Position numbers and translations under genes: made by a program
Assembly: GCA_016929595.1 (NCBI GenBank)
Contig: JAFGIN010000113.1
Location: 62,001-126,000 of the forward strand
Direction: 5' to 3'
Source of the DNA: Chitinispirillaceae bacterium
Lineage (GTDB): Bacteria > Fibrobacterota > Chitinivibrionia > Chitinivibrionales > Chitinispirillaceae
DNA: 64,000 bases
Notes under the pieces: model-generated
What the model saw: only the letters and a program-made list of their open reading frames with translations
Databases searched by the model: none
Told to the model about the DNA's origin: nothing
Shown here: piece after piece, positions 1 through 10,900 of the stretch
Position numbering within the stretch: the stretch's first letter is position 1
How the letters are laid out: each line of letters opens with the position of its first letter

Positions 1-3000
1 CCATCGATAAACCGATATAAAGTCAATATCACTTCCCGATGCTGTAATGATCTCCTCCATTCGTACACCGAACGGGTAAGGCATCGATATGTCGGTCCAC
101 TGTTTTGCCTGTAGACCAAGCGTCAATGTGTCTCTGAGTGATATCGTATACCCGGAACCCATGTGCATCGGAACATTCTCCCGCGTTTTCAGCCAGTACA
201 TTCTTCCCGGTTCGAACGTGAATAGAGGATGTATGCTCTTGTTGTAAGAATCGTATTCCACCCATTTATCGCTTGCGGTACTGTTATCTGCCGTACTCAA
301 CCATTGGAACAACCTGAAATACTTGTTGTTATACGTTTTGACATTGAAGTACTTCATTAATGGATCAAGAATGGAATCTGGATCTTTACTATATAAAACT
401 GCAGTTGAATATACAGGGTTCCACCTGTTTGCAGTGATAGTCATTGTATCTGATTTAACTCTGTAAACACTACGGGATAAGTTGATTGTATCGTAATGGT
501 TTCCATCATCGATAAGAAGTAGTATTCGTAATCCCGACCATGAACAGATCGCTGCAGCTGTATCTGGAATAGTAATGGAGAGAATTGTTCCGTTAGAATC
601 AGTTACCCCCTGCCTGTATAATACCGGAAGTGTATTCCCGCTTCCGCAAAAATATTTCCATCGAACATTGGTTATGTTATCAGTGATGCCTATCACATCG
701 TTAACTTCAGCCCCAGGCATAACAGGTATTGCAGGATTGCTGTAAACAGTTATTTTCGGAGCTACAGTATCGATCATAGGAATAAACACCCTCTCATGCC
801 CGTCAACTCTGGCGTATACCATTCGCTTGATTGAATCGAACTGACTTGTGTAGTTGACATAAAATTTGCTTCCATTATAACTGTAGATCTTTACGTTACT
901 TATTGATGTTCCTTTTGGTAGCGAGTCAATATGAATGCCGACATAAAAAGGGACCACAATAGCGTTTGTCATGATAGAAAGTGGTAAGCCGACAGGGACC
1001 ATACCCACAGGTAATGAGGTAAATGAAATAGTTACAAGAGTATCAGTGTTGTTCCCTGTACCTGAATAACTGCTGTCTTTTTTCCAAAGCGACACCCTGC
1101 CGCTGAAAGCGCTAATGGTATCATCAACTTTATTCGAATTAAAAAAGGTGATAATCTCCTGATTTATCTCATTACTATAAACATGCACGGAATCTGTTTT
1201 GATAAGCGTGTTGGACCCTTGAGAACTGGTGACTACCAGGCTTACAATATAAATGCCGGGCTTCGTATAAGTATGCTTTGGATTGATATCCGTGCTTGAA
1301 CTGCTGTCACCAAACATCCAGAGTCGCGAAGTAATATCTCCGGTTGAATTATCGGTAAACACAACGTTTAATGGAGCCAGTCCATTCTTCGGAGCGAAAG
1401 AAAATGCTGCAGCGAATGTATTCGGTTGTACTGTCAGATGGACAACGAAGCTTTTACAGCTGCCTGCTGGATTACTTACAATACAATAATAATCGCCACT
1501 ATCGCTGAATGTTGTTGCTTTAATGGTAAGTAATCTGAGCCTTCCAATCTCAGAATCACTTCCTACCTTGCGCCAGCTGTAAATTGTCTGTATTGTATCT
1601 TTTAGCGATATCGAGAAAACCGCATCGATTCCAGCGGCAACACTTGTGTTCTGTGGTTGCAGTACTATACGCGGTGTATCTATGACCGTAAGCACTGCCC
1701 ACCTGGATGAATCTATTACCGCACGGTCCCGGACAACACAACGGAAACAACTTCCGTTATGTGCTATCGTAACCGGTCCGGTAGTATAAGATGGCATATT
1801 GCCAACTGAATCAGACGGAGTCCTGATCCACTTGTAAATCAGTTGATTTCCCCCTGATGTCTCAACCGAAAAAAAAGCAGCCGTCCCGACTGGTACGGTG
1901 GTATCGTTCGGTTCCGTTTTTATGAGTCCATCAGAAAAAACAGCATCGACATATCCATCACCATAAATCAGTTTACAATCTAATCCCGGGGGTATTGAAC
2001 CAGTTTTGAGTGTATTGTTAATCAGAGTCCCCGAATACGTGATAATACGACAGGTATCTAAAGGTAATCCTGTTACCGATGAAAAATTGACCGTACCATC
2101 AAGAACAAGCATACCATCGACTGCAATTGTATCGCTTTCTATACCTAAATCAAAATTCAGAATCGAATTTTCGTCCAGTCTGAGCTCTCCTATCGTGAGT
2201 TTGCCACTTTGCACACCACCCGGATCCACCATTCCATCATTAACTATTACTACACCGGAGCAGATACCCGTTCCGCTTAAAACAGCTCCAGCAGTGACCG
2301 AAACAGAAGAGCTTTTATTAATTGCCCCATTGACAACGAGTCTCCCGGAGGCAATCGTAGTCGACCCAGTGTAGGTGTTGGTGCCATTTAGCGCTAAAAT
2401 TCCTGTTCCCTTTTTCAGGAATTTTCCAGGCCCGCTGATAACCATACCGAACGAATTGGTATCGTTCCTGTTATCAAGAAGTGTTCCCTCATTGACAATA
2501 GGGCCATCAATACCACCAGTACTCCCTCCATAACCTATTTCAAGTGTTCCATCATTAATGAACATTGTACCTTTAAAATCAGTGTTCCCTGCCAACACCA
2601 GAGTACCTTCACCATATTTCGACAAGCTTTCAGCACCCATTAGTATTGTTCCTACAATAGTAATTTTATCTGCAGCTACATAAATTCCATTTTTAGTTCC
2701 AACGCTTATTGCTCCACCGATGATAGAATAGGTACCGTTTAGAAATGACATACTGTCAATGGACTGCGTGTCCTTGACAGTGATGGTATAATTACCGTCG
2801 GTTCCCTCAAAGGTCGCACTGTTACCGGCTCCCGGCCATGCATAGAAAGCTGATCCATTATCTCCTGATGGTGTCCAGAAGTTGTCAATTCCCCAGACTC
2901 CATTACCAGCCTGAACCCCGGCATTTCTCGATACGTCCCAGGAATAGTTACTGTTAGCGTCTATCCAGGCGGAAGAGTCGTATTTAACATATGGATTTGG

Positions 3001-3642
3001 AAGGTCGTCATATGCATAACCAACCGAACCACTCATATTAGTTGTATCTGTTACCTGACCAATACTGTCACCGTTGAGCCAGAACGTATAGGTTGGACCA
3101 GTTAATTGTATTTTAAGTGTATATACACTGTTACAATTATAAAAATCAAGACCGCTGCCAATTATCGTATAACCGTTCTTTACATCAGTGCTATTCGTTA
3201 AGAACATCAACCTGTTATCACTTGACTGACCCGATGAATTGGCTTCGGCAATAGTAACAAAATAATAATGCGACATATCGGTAAATCTGAAAACAACTCC
3301 GCCATCCAGACTGTTGAGATCTCCACTCCCATTCAACCTGCAAATAAAAACACCATCCCTTGTACATAAATGATCATTAATTAGAAATCCCTTATACCAT
3401 TGATCACTGTTGCCAGGCACTGCAAATCCATCTATTTCACTCCAGGTTCTCTTTCCCAATGCTGTCCAGTCGGTTAAAACATTATCATTGTGATCATCAG
3501 AACAGGATCCACCACTGGCAGGATACACCGAAAAAAGTATCGTAACTATAAGGAAAAACAAAATTGTAGGGTACTGTGTCTCTCTCTGAAAGGATTTTAA
3601 AAAAGCACATATGAATGGAAATGTTCCGTCTGACAGATACAT
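1..3642 (-). CDS. Secreted multidomain surface protein (LamG-like, autotransporter-type beta repeats, Ig-like, PKD), C-terminus outside window
   Basis: One minus-strand reading frame stays open from about 3780 to the left edge, so at least 1214 residues are present and the C-terminus is missing. A hydrophobic stretch near residues 26-42 looks like a signal peptide. In order I read a concanavalin/LamG-like domain (about 45-210), beta-strand repeats like those of autotransporters (about 270-450, with GTLVLAGN- and GTGILALNGTNTYTG-type units), two Ig-like domains with paired Cys (about 560-715) and a PKD domain (about 715-790, ending in HTYTKPGIYIVSLVV). A long beta-rich part without a recognised family follows. 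Such architectures suit cell-surface adhesion or carbohydrate binding; no catalytic domain is visible. Start is uncertain: ATG at 3642 has a weak ribosome site, and an in-frame ATG at 3687 would add 15 residues. It is co-directional with the NRPS operon but separated by about 570 bp. Confidence 0.75.
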   Translation of the reverse strand, partial: MYLSDGTFPFICAFLKSFQRETQYPTILFFLIVTILFSVYPASGGSCSDDHNDNVLTDWTALGKRTWSEIDGFAVPGNSDQWYKGFLINDHLCTRDGVFICRLNGSGDLNSLDGGVVFRFTDMSHYYFVTIAEANSSGQSSDNRLMFLTNSTDVKNGYTIIGSGLDFYNCNSVYTLKIQLTGPTYTFWLNGDSIGQVTDTTNMSGSVGYAYDDLPNPYVKYDSSAWIDANSNYSWDVSRNAGVQAGNGVWGIDNFWTPSGDNGSAFYAWPGAGNSATFEGTDGNYTITVKDTQSIDSMSFLNGTYSIIGGAISVGTKNGIYVAADKITIVGTILMGAESLSKYGEGTLVLAGNTDFKGTMFINDGTLEIGYGGSTGGIDGPIVNEGTLLDNRNDTNSFGMVISGPGKFLKKGTGILALNGTNTYTGSTTIASGRLVVNGAINKSSSVSVTAGAVLSGTGICSGVVIVNDGMVDPGGVQSGKLTIGELRLDENSILNFDLGIESDTIAVDGMLVLDGTVNFSSVTGLPLDTCRIITYSGTLINNTLKTGSIPPGLDCKLIYGDGYVDAVFSDGLIKTEPNDTTVPVGTAAFFSVETSGGNQLIYKWIRTPSDSVGNMPSYTTGPVTIAHNGSCFRCVVRDRAVIDSSRWAVLTVIDTPRIVLQPQNTSVAAGIDAVFSISLKDTIQTIYSWRKVGSDSEIGRLRLLTIKATTFSDSGDYYCIVSNPAGSCKSFVVHLTVQPNTFAAAFSFAPKNGLAPLNVVFTDNSTGDITSRLWMFGDSSSSTDINPKHTYTKPGIYIVSLVVTSSQGSNTLIKTDSVHVYSNEINQEIITFFNSNKVDDTISAFSGRVSLWKKDSSYSGTGNNTDTLVTISFTSLPVGMVPVGLPLSIMTNAIVVPFYVGIHIDSLPKGTSISNVKIYSYNGSKFYVNYTSQFDSIKRMVYARVDGHERVFIPMIDTVAPKITVYSNPAIPVMPGAEVNDVIGITDNITNVRWKYFCGSGNTLPVLYRQGVTDSNGTILSITIPDTAAAICSWSGLRILLLIDDGNHYDTINLSRSVYRVKSDTMTITANRWNPVYSTAVLYSKDPDSILDPLMKYFNVKTYNNKYFRLFQWLSTADNSTASDKWVEYDSYNKSIHPLFTFEPGRMYWLKTRENVPMHMGSGYTISLRDTLTLGLQAKQWTDISMPYPFGVRMEEIITASGSDIDFISVYRW

Positions 3643-4213
3643 TTTACTTTGAAGTTGCTTACGATGGGAACTGAATTTCAGGTACATATTATCCAATATA
3701 CCCTTCAAACCTGAATCGGACGATTTTTTAACGCGATCTGGATCAAATCCTATCGCCAGACAATCGAGCAAATCGGGTTAATAATGAATTTTGATTGTCG
3801 AACATCTTTTTCCTGCAGGAATCTTACATGTACTAATTGATGATCCCAAAATAATTGAGTAATCGTTCCTTAAATTTTTAATATAAGCTTTTTTGTTATT
3901 TTAAGCCTGAAAATATTAAATTGATACTTGAATTGAATGGAGACAACAGGGCAAAATTCACAGAGAATGGTCAAACAGGATTGAGTTATTAAAAAACGCA
4001 GTCTCGGGTGGTTCATGGAGTGATTCAGCGGATATAACCTGTGAATGCTCATTATCGAACCAGGTAAAGAGCCATCCGGAAGTTGAAACAACTGTAGTAC
4101 TCATTCAGAGAACCAACGCATTTCTGATGAATTTTTTGGGAAATCAGCAACCGTTTTTTGAAAAGCACCTCCTAGTGCCCCCTGAAGTGTAATGTCCGGT
4201 CGATAACTACAAA
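3643..4213. other. AT-rich intergenic stretch between the thioesterase gene and the surface-protein gene
   Basis: No convincing gene. It presumably carries the promoter of the surface-protein gene and the end of the NRPS operon transcript, but no hairpin with a T-run was found after the thioesterase stop. A 48-codon minus-strand ORF (3958-4104, beginning MSTTVVSTSG) has no recognisable homology and no good ribosome site, so it is not called. The GC-richer tract near 4170-4200 stands out from its surroundings and could be a relic of inserted DNA; this is only an impression. Confidence 0.5.
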
Positions 4214-4951
4214 TCAGAGCATCGCCAGTATGGCATCCATATACTCTGAGATAAAATGGTGCCCTCCTTTGAAAATTATTTGTTCAAAACTGTTACTTGT
4301 CAAATCTGCCCATCGGTTGATCAATGCCTTTGAAACATACTCATCCTCATCCCCACCCAGAGCAATAATCGGACAATTCAGTTGATACCGATGCTGGTAG
4401 GTGTAGGTTTCGTGCAATTTAAAATCAGACCGGCCGATTGGCAGAATAAGTTGCATCAGCTCCTCATTTTCAAAAACCTCCTGTGGCATGCCACCCAGTT
4501 TTTTGAGCTTTTCTTTAAAAATATCATCTGGCAAGTTATGATATGTCTCATCTGCTCTATCAACCTGAGGTGCGTGGTAAGCAGCGACAACTAATCTTAG
4601 TGGTTCAGGCATCTCCTGCTCCTGCAAAAGCATCGCGCATTCATAGGCAATTAGTGCACCCAGACTATGACCAAAAAAGGTAAACGGTTTGTCAAGAAAA
4701 GGCAGCAAGGCTGACACCAATTCCGGTACCAGATCTGCAATGTTCTCTATGCATGGTTCGCTAAAGCGTAATCCCCTACCGGGTAATTGAATTGGCAGAA
4801 AATCGATAGATGGATCTACTTTTCCCAACCAACTCCGGAAAAAAGTAGCATTGGCACAAGCGCAGGGAAAAGCAAAGCACCGGCGTTGTGCTAGCGGATT
4901 TAGCGGTTTATTAGCTAACCAGATATTGCTGCTCAGGGTTTCAATAAACAC
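4214..4951 (-). CDS. Type II thioesterase of the NRPS/PKS operon
   Basis: This 245-residue alpha/beta hydrolase is the length expected for external (type II) thioesterases, which hydrolyse wrong or stalled acyl groups from carrier domains of assembly lines. Visible features are the early FAFPCACANATFFRSW segment typical of the family, the nucleophile motif GHSLG with Ser96, a GGDEDEYV segment near 199-206 that offers the acid (Asp201 or Asp203), and GGHHF with His231 as base. The start is a GTG directly after the NRPS stop codon (TAA then GTG, no spacer), with an AAAGG about 12 nt upstream, so translation is almost certainly coupled to the NRPS. It is the last gene of the PKS-NRPS-TEII operon. 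Function as an editing enzyme is inferred from family and position. Confidence 0.93.
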   Translation of the reverse strand: MFIETLSSNIWLANKPLNPLAQRRCFAFPCACANATFFRSWLGKVDPSIDFLPIQLPGRGLRFSEPCIENIADLVPELVSALLPFLDKPFTFFGHSLGALIAYECAMLLQEQEMPEPLRLVVAAYHAPQVDRADETYHNLPDDIFKEKLKKLGGMPQEVFENEELMQLILPIGRSDFKLHETYTYQHRYQLNCPIIALGGDEDEYVSKALINRWADLTSNSFEQIIFKGGHHFISEYMDAILAML

Positions 4952-7900
4952 TTAGTACAACCTTTCAATAAATAATTTTATATGTTCACTGCAATTTTTT
5001 ACATAAGGGTACAATACCATGTTGGCATGGGTACCAGATACTGTTTGGACTGTAATATTACCAGTTGTAACCATGGTCCATCCCAGCAAACCGTCATCAT
5101 GGCTCAAGGCCGGTTTAAACTCTTCATAGCAGCGATTCAATTCTTCACCGGAAATCCTGTTGATTTTATAATCTTTCACCAGACGCTCGACAAGAAGACA
5201 TCGTTCAAGCCATTCAACATACTCAGTCCCAGATTCCGGGCTGGCTTGCGGACGCAACAAGCAGGCATTATAATGCAGCTTTTTCGGTTTATAGTTCAAA
5301 ACGATCTTAAGATGGATATAGGAAAGCTGTAGAAATCTTTTAAAATCTTCCCGGTTATGATAAAACTCCAGATCTCTGCTTTTTTGCAAAGAATCAATAA
5401 TACGGTTCTTCAAATCAGATTCATTCAAATCTGCCAAAAACTTTAAATTCTGGTTCTGTTGTTTCAGATCGTCAATAAATGTTGCAGCTATGGGTATAAA
5501 GCTGATATCATGGTAACAGCCTTCAACCTTTACGGGGGCCACCGAATCCAGGAAACAAACAAATTCGACCATCTCTCCCCCAGCCTGGAGTTGATTGATC
5601 ATCTCATGCACCACCACACCGCCAAAGGACCAGGATAACAATCTATATGGCCCCTTTGGCTGACGTCTTTTTATCAAATCAATATAATGGGTTGCCATAG
5701 CTTCAATATTCTCATATTGTTCAACCAAACCCAGGCGAATAGGTGATTCGATGGCATAAACCGGCATAACACCCTTCAATTGCAGGGCTAATGGTTTATA
5801 ACACATAGCCGATCCGTCCATGGGATGAATGCAGAATAAAGGATTACCTGTAGTTTGAACTTGCAAGGGCACCAGTGGATCTTGGGGTTCGGTCAATAAC
5901 CTGCTGCCTTCCAGTTGGGTTTGTAATGCAGTAGCCAGACTACCAAGTAATGGTTCATCCAATATCAGCCGATGTGGAATTTTTGCATTAAACTGGTCCC
6001 TCAGTTTTGAAATGACCTGGATAGCCAATAAGGAGTTGCCACCGATTTCAAAAAAATTGTCAGTGAGTCCAACCCGCTCCAACCCAAGCACATCCTGCCA
6101 CACAGCAGCCACTATCTTTTCCAGATCTGTTTTGGGTGCCTCATAATTTTTCCTGTCAACCCATTCCGGTTGGGGCAGGCGACACTTGTCAATCTTTCCA
6201 TTGGCAGTTAAAGGAATCTGATCCATTGCCACCAATGCAGCCGGTATCATGTAATGTGGCAGTATTTGCTCTAGTGCCTGCCGTAAATCATTGTGCGAGG
6301 TCTTCTGATCGCTTGTATAGTATGCCACCAACCGTTTATCCCCTGGAAAATCTTCCCGAACAACAACTATCGCCTGTTTAACTGTTGGCAAATCCATTAA
6401 TGCCGCTTCAATTTCACCACATTCGATTCTGAATCCTCTGATCTTTACCTGATCATCCGCACGGCAGATAAATTCAAGAATACCCTGATTATTCCATCGA
6501 ACAATATCCCCGGTTTTATAAAGCCGGCCAGGTTCAAATGGATTATCTACAAAAAGCTTTCGGGTAAGCTCTGGCTGATTAACATAATATAAAGCCAGAC
6601 CATCACCGCCAATAAATAATTCTCCGGGAACTCCGACCGGAACCAGATTAAAGTTTTCATCCAGCACATAGCAGGTAGTATTGCTTATCGGAAAACCGAT
6701 CGGTAATGTCCGTTCACAGCTGGTCACACCATTAATTTCATACATGGTAGCAAATGTAGTGCTTTCAGTAGGCCCATACATATTTACTAAATGCCGGGGT
6801 TTTCCATTGACCACCACAGCCTTAACCCACTTTGGGTCAGCAGCTTCACCACCAAAAAGCAGATAATCCAAATACTCAAAGGCAGCCGGATGATGAGCTG
6901 CCATTTGATTAAATAAAGCCGTAGTAAGGAACATAGTGGTAATTTGTTTTGCTTTTATGATCCCGGCGAATTGATCCAGATCCAGAACCTCCAGCCTGTT
7001 AAAACCAACAATTGTGGCACCATTCAACAGTGCACCCCACAGTTCAAATGTAGCAGCATCGAAAGACACATTAGACAAATGCGAAACACGATGCTCTGAT
7101 GTTATGCTGATGTAGTTGGTTTGTTTAACAAGCCGCGCTACAGCCTGGTGGGGAATGGCGGCTCCTTTTGGTTTTCCGGTCGAACCGGAAGTAAACATTA
7201 TGTACAAAATCTGGTCGCTGCAGCAGCTCATGCCCGGATTGGCAACTGGTTGTCGGGCAAGCTCAGTGCCAATCTCCACCAGTGCAATTGTTTTTATGGA
7301 GCCTAATGAATTATCGTTTTTAGTGATCACACATCTGGCTTTACTATCATCAATCATCATCCTCAAACGTTCTTTCGGATAACCCGGATCCAACGGTAAA
7401 TAAGCAGCTCCAGCCTTGACAGCCCCGAGGATGCATATAATCATATCCATCGAGCGTTCCATCTCAATAGCCACAACCTGGCCTGGTTCAATCCCCAGCT
7501 TCCCAAGATAGTGAGCTAACTGATTAGCCTTCTTATTGAGCTCCGCATAGGTCAATGAATCAGGACCAAATTCAACAGCTACTTTATCCGGTGTCCGGGC
7601 AACCTGCTTTTCAAACAGGGATTCCAGTCGATTTTTGCCGGGATAATCGGTCCGGGTGTCATTCCAGTCGTGAACCATGACCCTGGCCTGGCGCTCATCA
7701 ATAATGGAAATCGCCGGTAACAACAGTCCCGGGTTCTGCGTCAGAGCTTCCAACAACGTAATAAAGGCATCAGCCATTCGTTCAATAGATGCCGCTTCAA
7801 AAAGATCCGTATTATATTCAAAAATCGCACAATGCTCCTGAGCATAGTCTGCTATAGTAACGGTCAAATCATAATGACTGATGCAGACATCATAGGCCAA

Positions 7901-10900
7901 TGGTTCAATCTGTAAATATTCTTCCACAATGGCCGTTTGCATATGGCTTATCATATTGAATATAGTCTGAAAAACCGGTGAACGACTCACATCTCTTGGG
8001 ATCTGTAAATGATCAACCAGGTTTTCAAATGGCAAATCCTGATTGGCGTAAGCCTCAAGCAATACTTCTTTAACAGAAGACAGTAATTTTCCAAAGGATA
8101 GGTGATGTTCCAGTTTAGTCCTGATAGCCAGCGTATTAACGAAAAATCCCAACATGGACTCTACCTGCTTACGGTTACGGTTTGCAATCGGCACACCAAC
8201 AATAATATCGCGCATCCCACTAAACTTACTCAGTAATAAATTATACGCGGCAAATAACACCATAAATAATGAGGCGTCATACTGTTTAGCCAGGTCTTTC
8301 AAAGAATTCAACAACACCGGTGACAGCACTTTTGTGAAAGTATGCCCATTAAAGGTCTGAGTCATTGGCCTTGGTTTATCCAAAGGTAATTCCAGTACCG
8401 GTAAATCATCACCAAGATGGTCTTTCCAAAACTTTAATTGTTTTGTCAAAACCTCACCCTGCAGCCATTTCCGTTGCCACAGGGCATAATCGGCGTATTG
8501 TATTGCCACTTCGTCCCGGAGAGATACAGTGTTCATGGCCAGGCATTTATACCGGAAAGCCAATTCCTTGACAAACAAATTAATTGACCAGCCATCAGTA
8601 ATGATATGGTGCATATTATAAATAAAAACATGGTCCTGTTCGTTCAACTTAATTAATTGCGTCCGTAATAGCGGGCCCCCATTCAAATCAAAAGTCGTTG
8701 CCGCTTCCATCCTGACCATAACCATGGCATTATCCAGATTATGCTCTATTCCAGATAAATCATGCACTATAAAATGGGCTTGTCTGTCCTTGTGGATAAT
8801 CTGCACTGGTTGATTATCAACTTCGGCAAAGGTGGTCCGCAGTATTTCATGCTGCGCCACCATCTGATCCAGGCTGGTTTGTAATAAGAGCGGTTTCAGG
8901 TCACCTTTGAACCTTACTGCAAAAGACAGATTATAAGCGGTATTCCCCGGTTCCAGTTGGTCAATAATCCATAACCGCTGCTGAGCATAGGACAACGGCA
9001 GTAATTGATTGCGGTCTGCACGGCTGATTTGATCGACCTCTTGCCTGCAGTCGTTCTGAGCAATGACGCCTGCCAGCAACCTGATTTTCGGACATTCAAA
9101 TAATTGCCGTACCGTAACAGTTATACTCAGGTCAGTATAAATTCTGGAAACCACCTGCGTTGCCAGAAGGGAATGTCCGCCGATCTCAAAGAAATGATCG
9201 TCAATACCGACTTTATCAAGACCAAGAACATCCTGCCAAATCTCCACCAATTGTTTCTGTAAATCATTGTGCGGACCTTCATAAGATAAGTCACTCATTT
9301 TGACATTAGGTACAGGCAAGGCTTTTTTATCGATTTTCCCACTGGGAGTAAAAGGCATGTTTTCCAGCACCTCAATATGTGCAGGTATCATATACTCCGG
9401 TAGATCCCGACTCAAAGCCTTTTTGACTCCGTTTTCATCATAAGCCAGTTTGTCATGCAGAATGACATACGCTATCAGTTGAATCCGATTATTCTGATCC
9501 TTGACACCTTTGACTACGGTAGTTCTAATATTTTCCAATTGATTGAGTTTTGCTTCTATCTCTTCAGGTTCCACCCTGAATCCGCGAATCTTTATCTGCT
9601 CATCACCTCTCCCAATAAAAGCCAAATCCCCGTTTTCCAGCCAACGCACCATATCACCGGTACGATAACAGCGTTCATCCTCCAAAACAATGAATCGTTC
9701 TTCTGTCAATTGCGGTTGGTTAACATATTTTTTAGCAAGACAAACCCCTTTAATCAGTAGTTCACCGGCAATTCCCGGGGGAACCGGTTTTAATTGTTTA
9801 TCCACTACCAGGCATTTCGTATTAGCAATCGGTTTACCAATAGGCGGATGATATGGCCATCTACTACTGTCTCCACTCAAATGATAGCTGGTAACCACAT
9901 GAGATTCGGACGGACCATAATGATTAAAACATTCACATTCCGGCAATGATTGAAAAAAGGTAGTTACTGCCGGCGTCATTTTAAGCACGTCACCTGCTGT
10001 GATGACTTCTTTTAAGGATGCAGGATAAAGTTTCATGACGATTGCCTGTTCCGCCAGATAATGCAACGCTATGGCTGGTAAAAAAAGGCGGTTCACCTCT
10101 CTGTGCTGCATCAGCTGTATTAATTGACGAAAATCTTTTCTATCATCTTCACTTGTCATAACGAGTGTCAGACCACCTGCCAGAGTTGAGAATATTTCCT
10201 GAAATGATACATCAAAATTGATTGATGCATATTGCAAAACCTGCTTACTTGGACTGTTTTTAAACTGCTCCAATTGCCATTCAATTAAATTACTCAACGC
10301 CCGGTGGGACATTTCGATGCCTTTTGGCCTACCTGTGGAACCGGAAGTAAAGGTAATGTAAACAGACTCATTCAATGTTACAGCATTATCAGGGTTGAAC
10401 TCTTTTTGATCAGCCAGTTCAGTGGTAATCTTATCATAGAGTACCAGTTCGGTCTGGTCCGCAGGTACTATTGATGCCAATGCGGATGTAGTTACCATCG
10501 TTTTGACCTGTGCATCTTCTATCATACCCTGAAGACGCGCTTTGGGATAATGATGATCAAACGGGACGTAAGCTGAACCACTTTTTAAAATGGCCAGTAA
10601 TGCAATCACCATAGAATTACTGCGTGGCATGCATAAACCAACAGGCCCCGGCTTTTTCGTTATCATTAGATAATGCGCCAGCTGGTTGGCCCTGACATTC
10701 ATTTGTTTATAACTCAATTCTTCATGATCATCAAGAAGAGCCACAGCATCAGGATTAAGAACTACCTGGTGCTCCACCAATGCATGTACAGAATGCCTGG
10801 GATACTGGATTATGCTCGTCGTATTCCATGCAGCCAATCTAAGTTCATCCTGCTTTCTCAATAATGAAAGTTGATCGATCATCATGTCGGGACGACTGGT

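Noticed and set aside
3958-4104. Minus-strand 48-codon ORF beginning MSTTVVSTSG
   Set aside because: No ribosome site, no recognisable similarity and low coding character; not called as a gene.
4160-4210. GC-richer tract that resembled a transposon end
   Set aside because: No matching inverted end, no target duplication and no transposase nearby.
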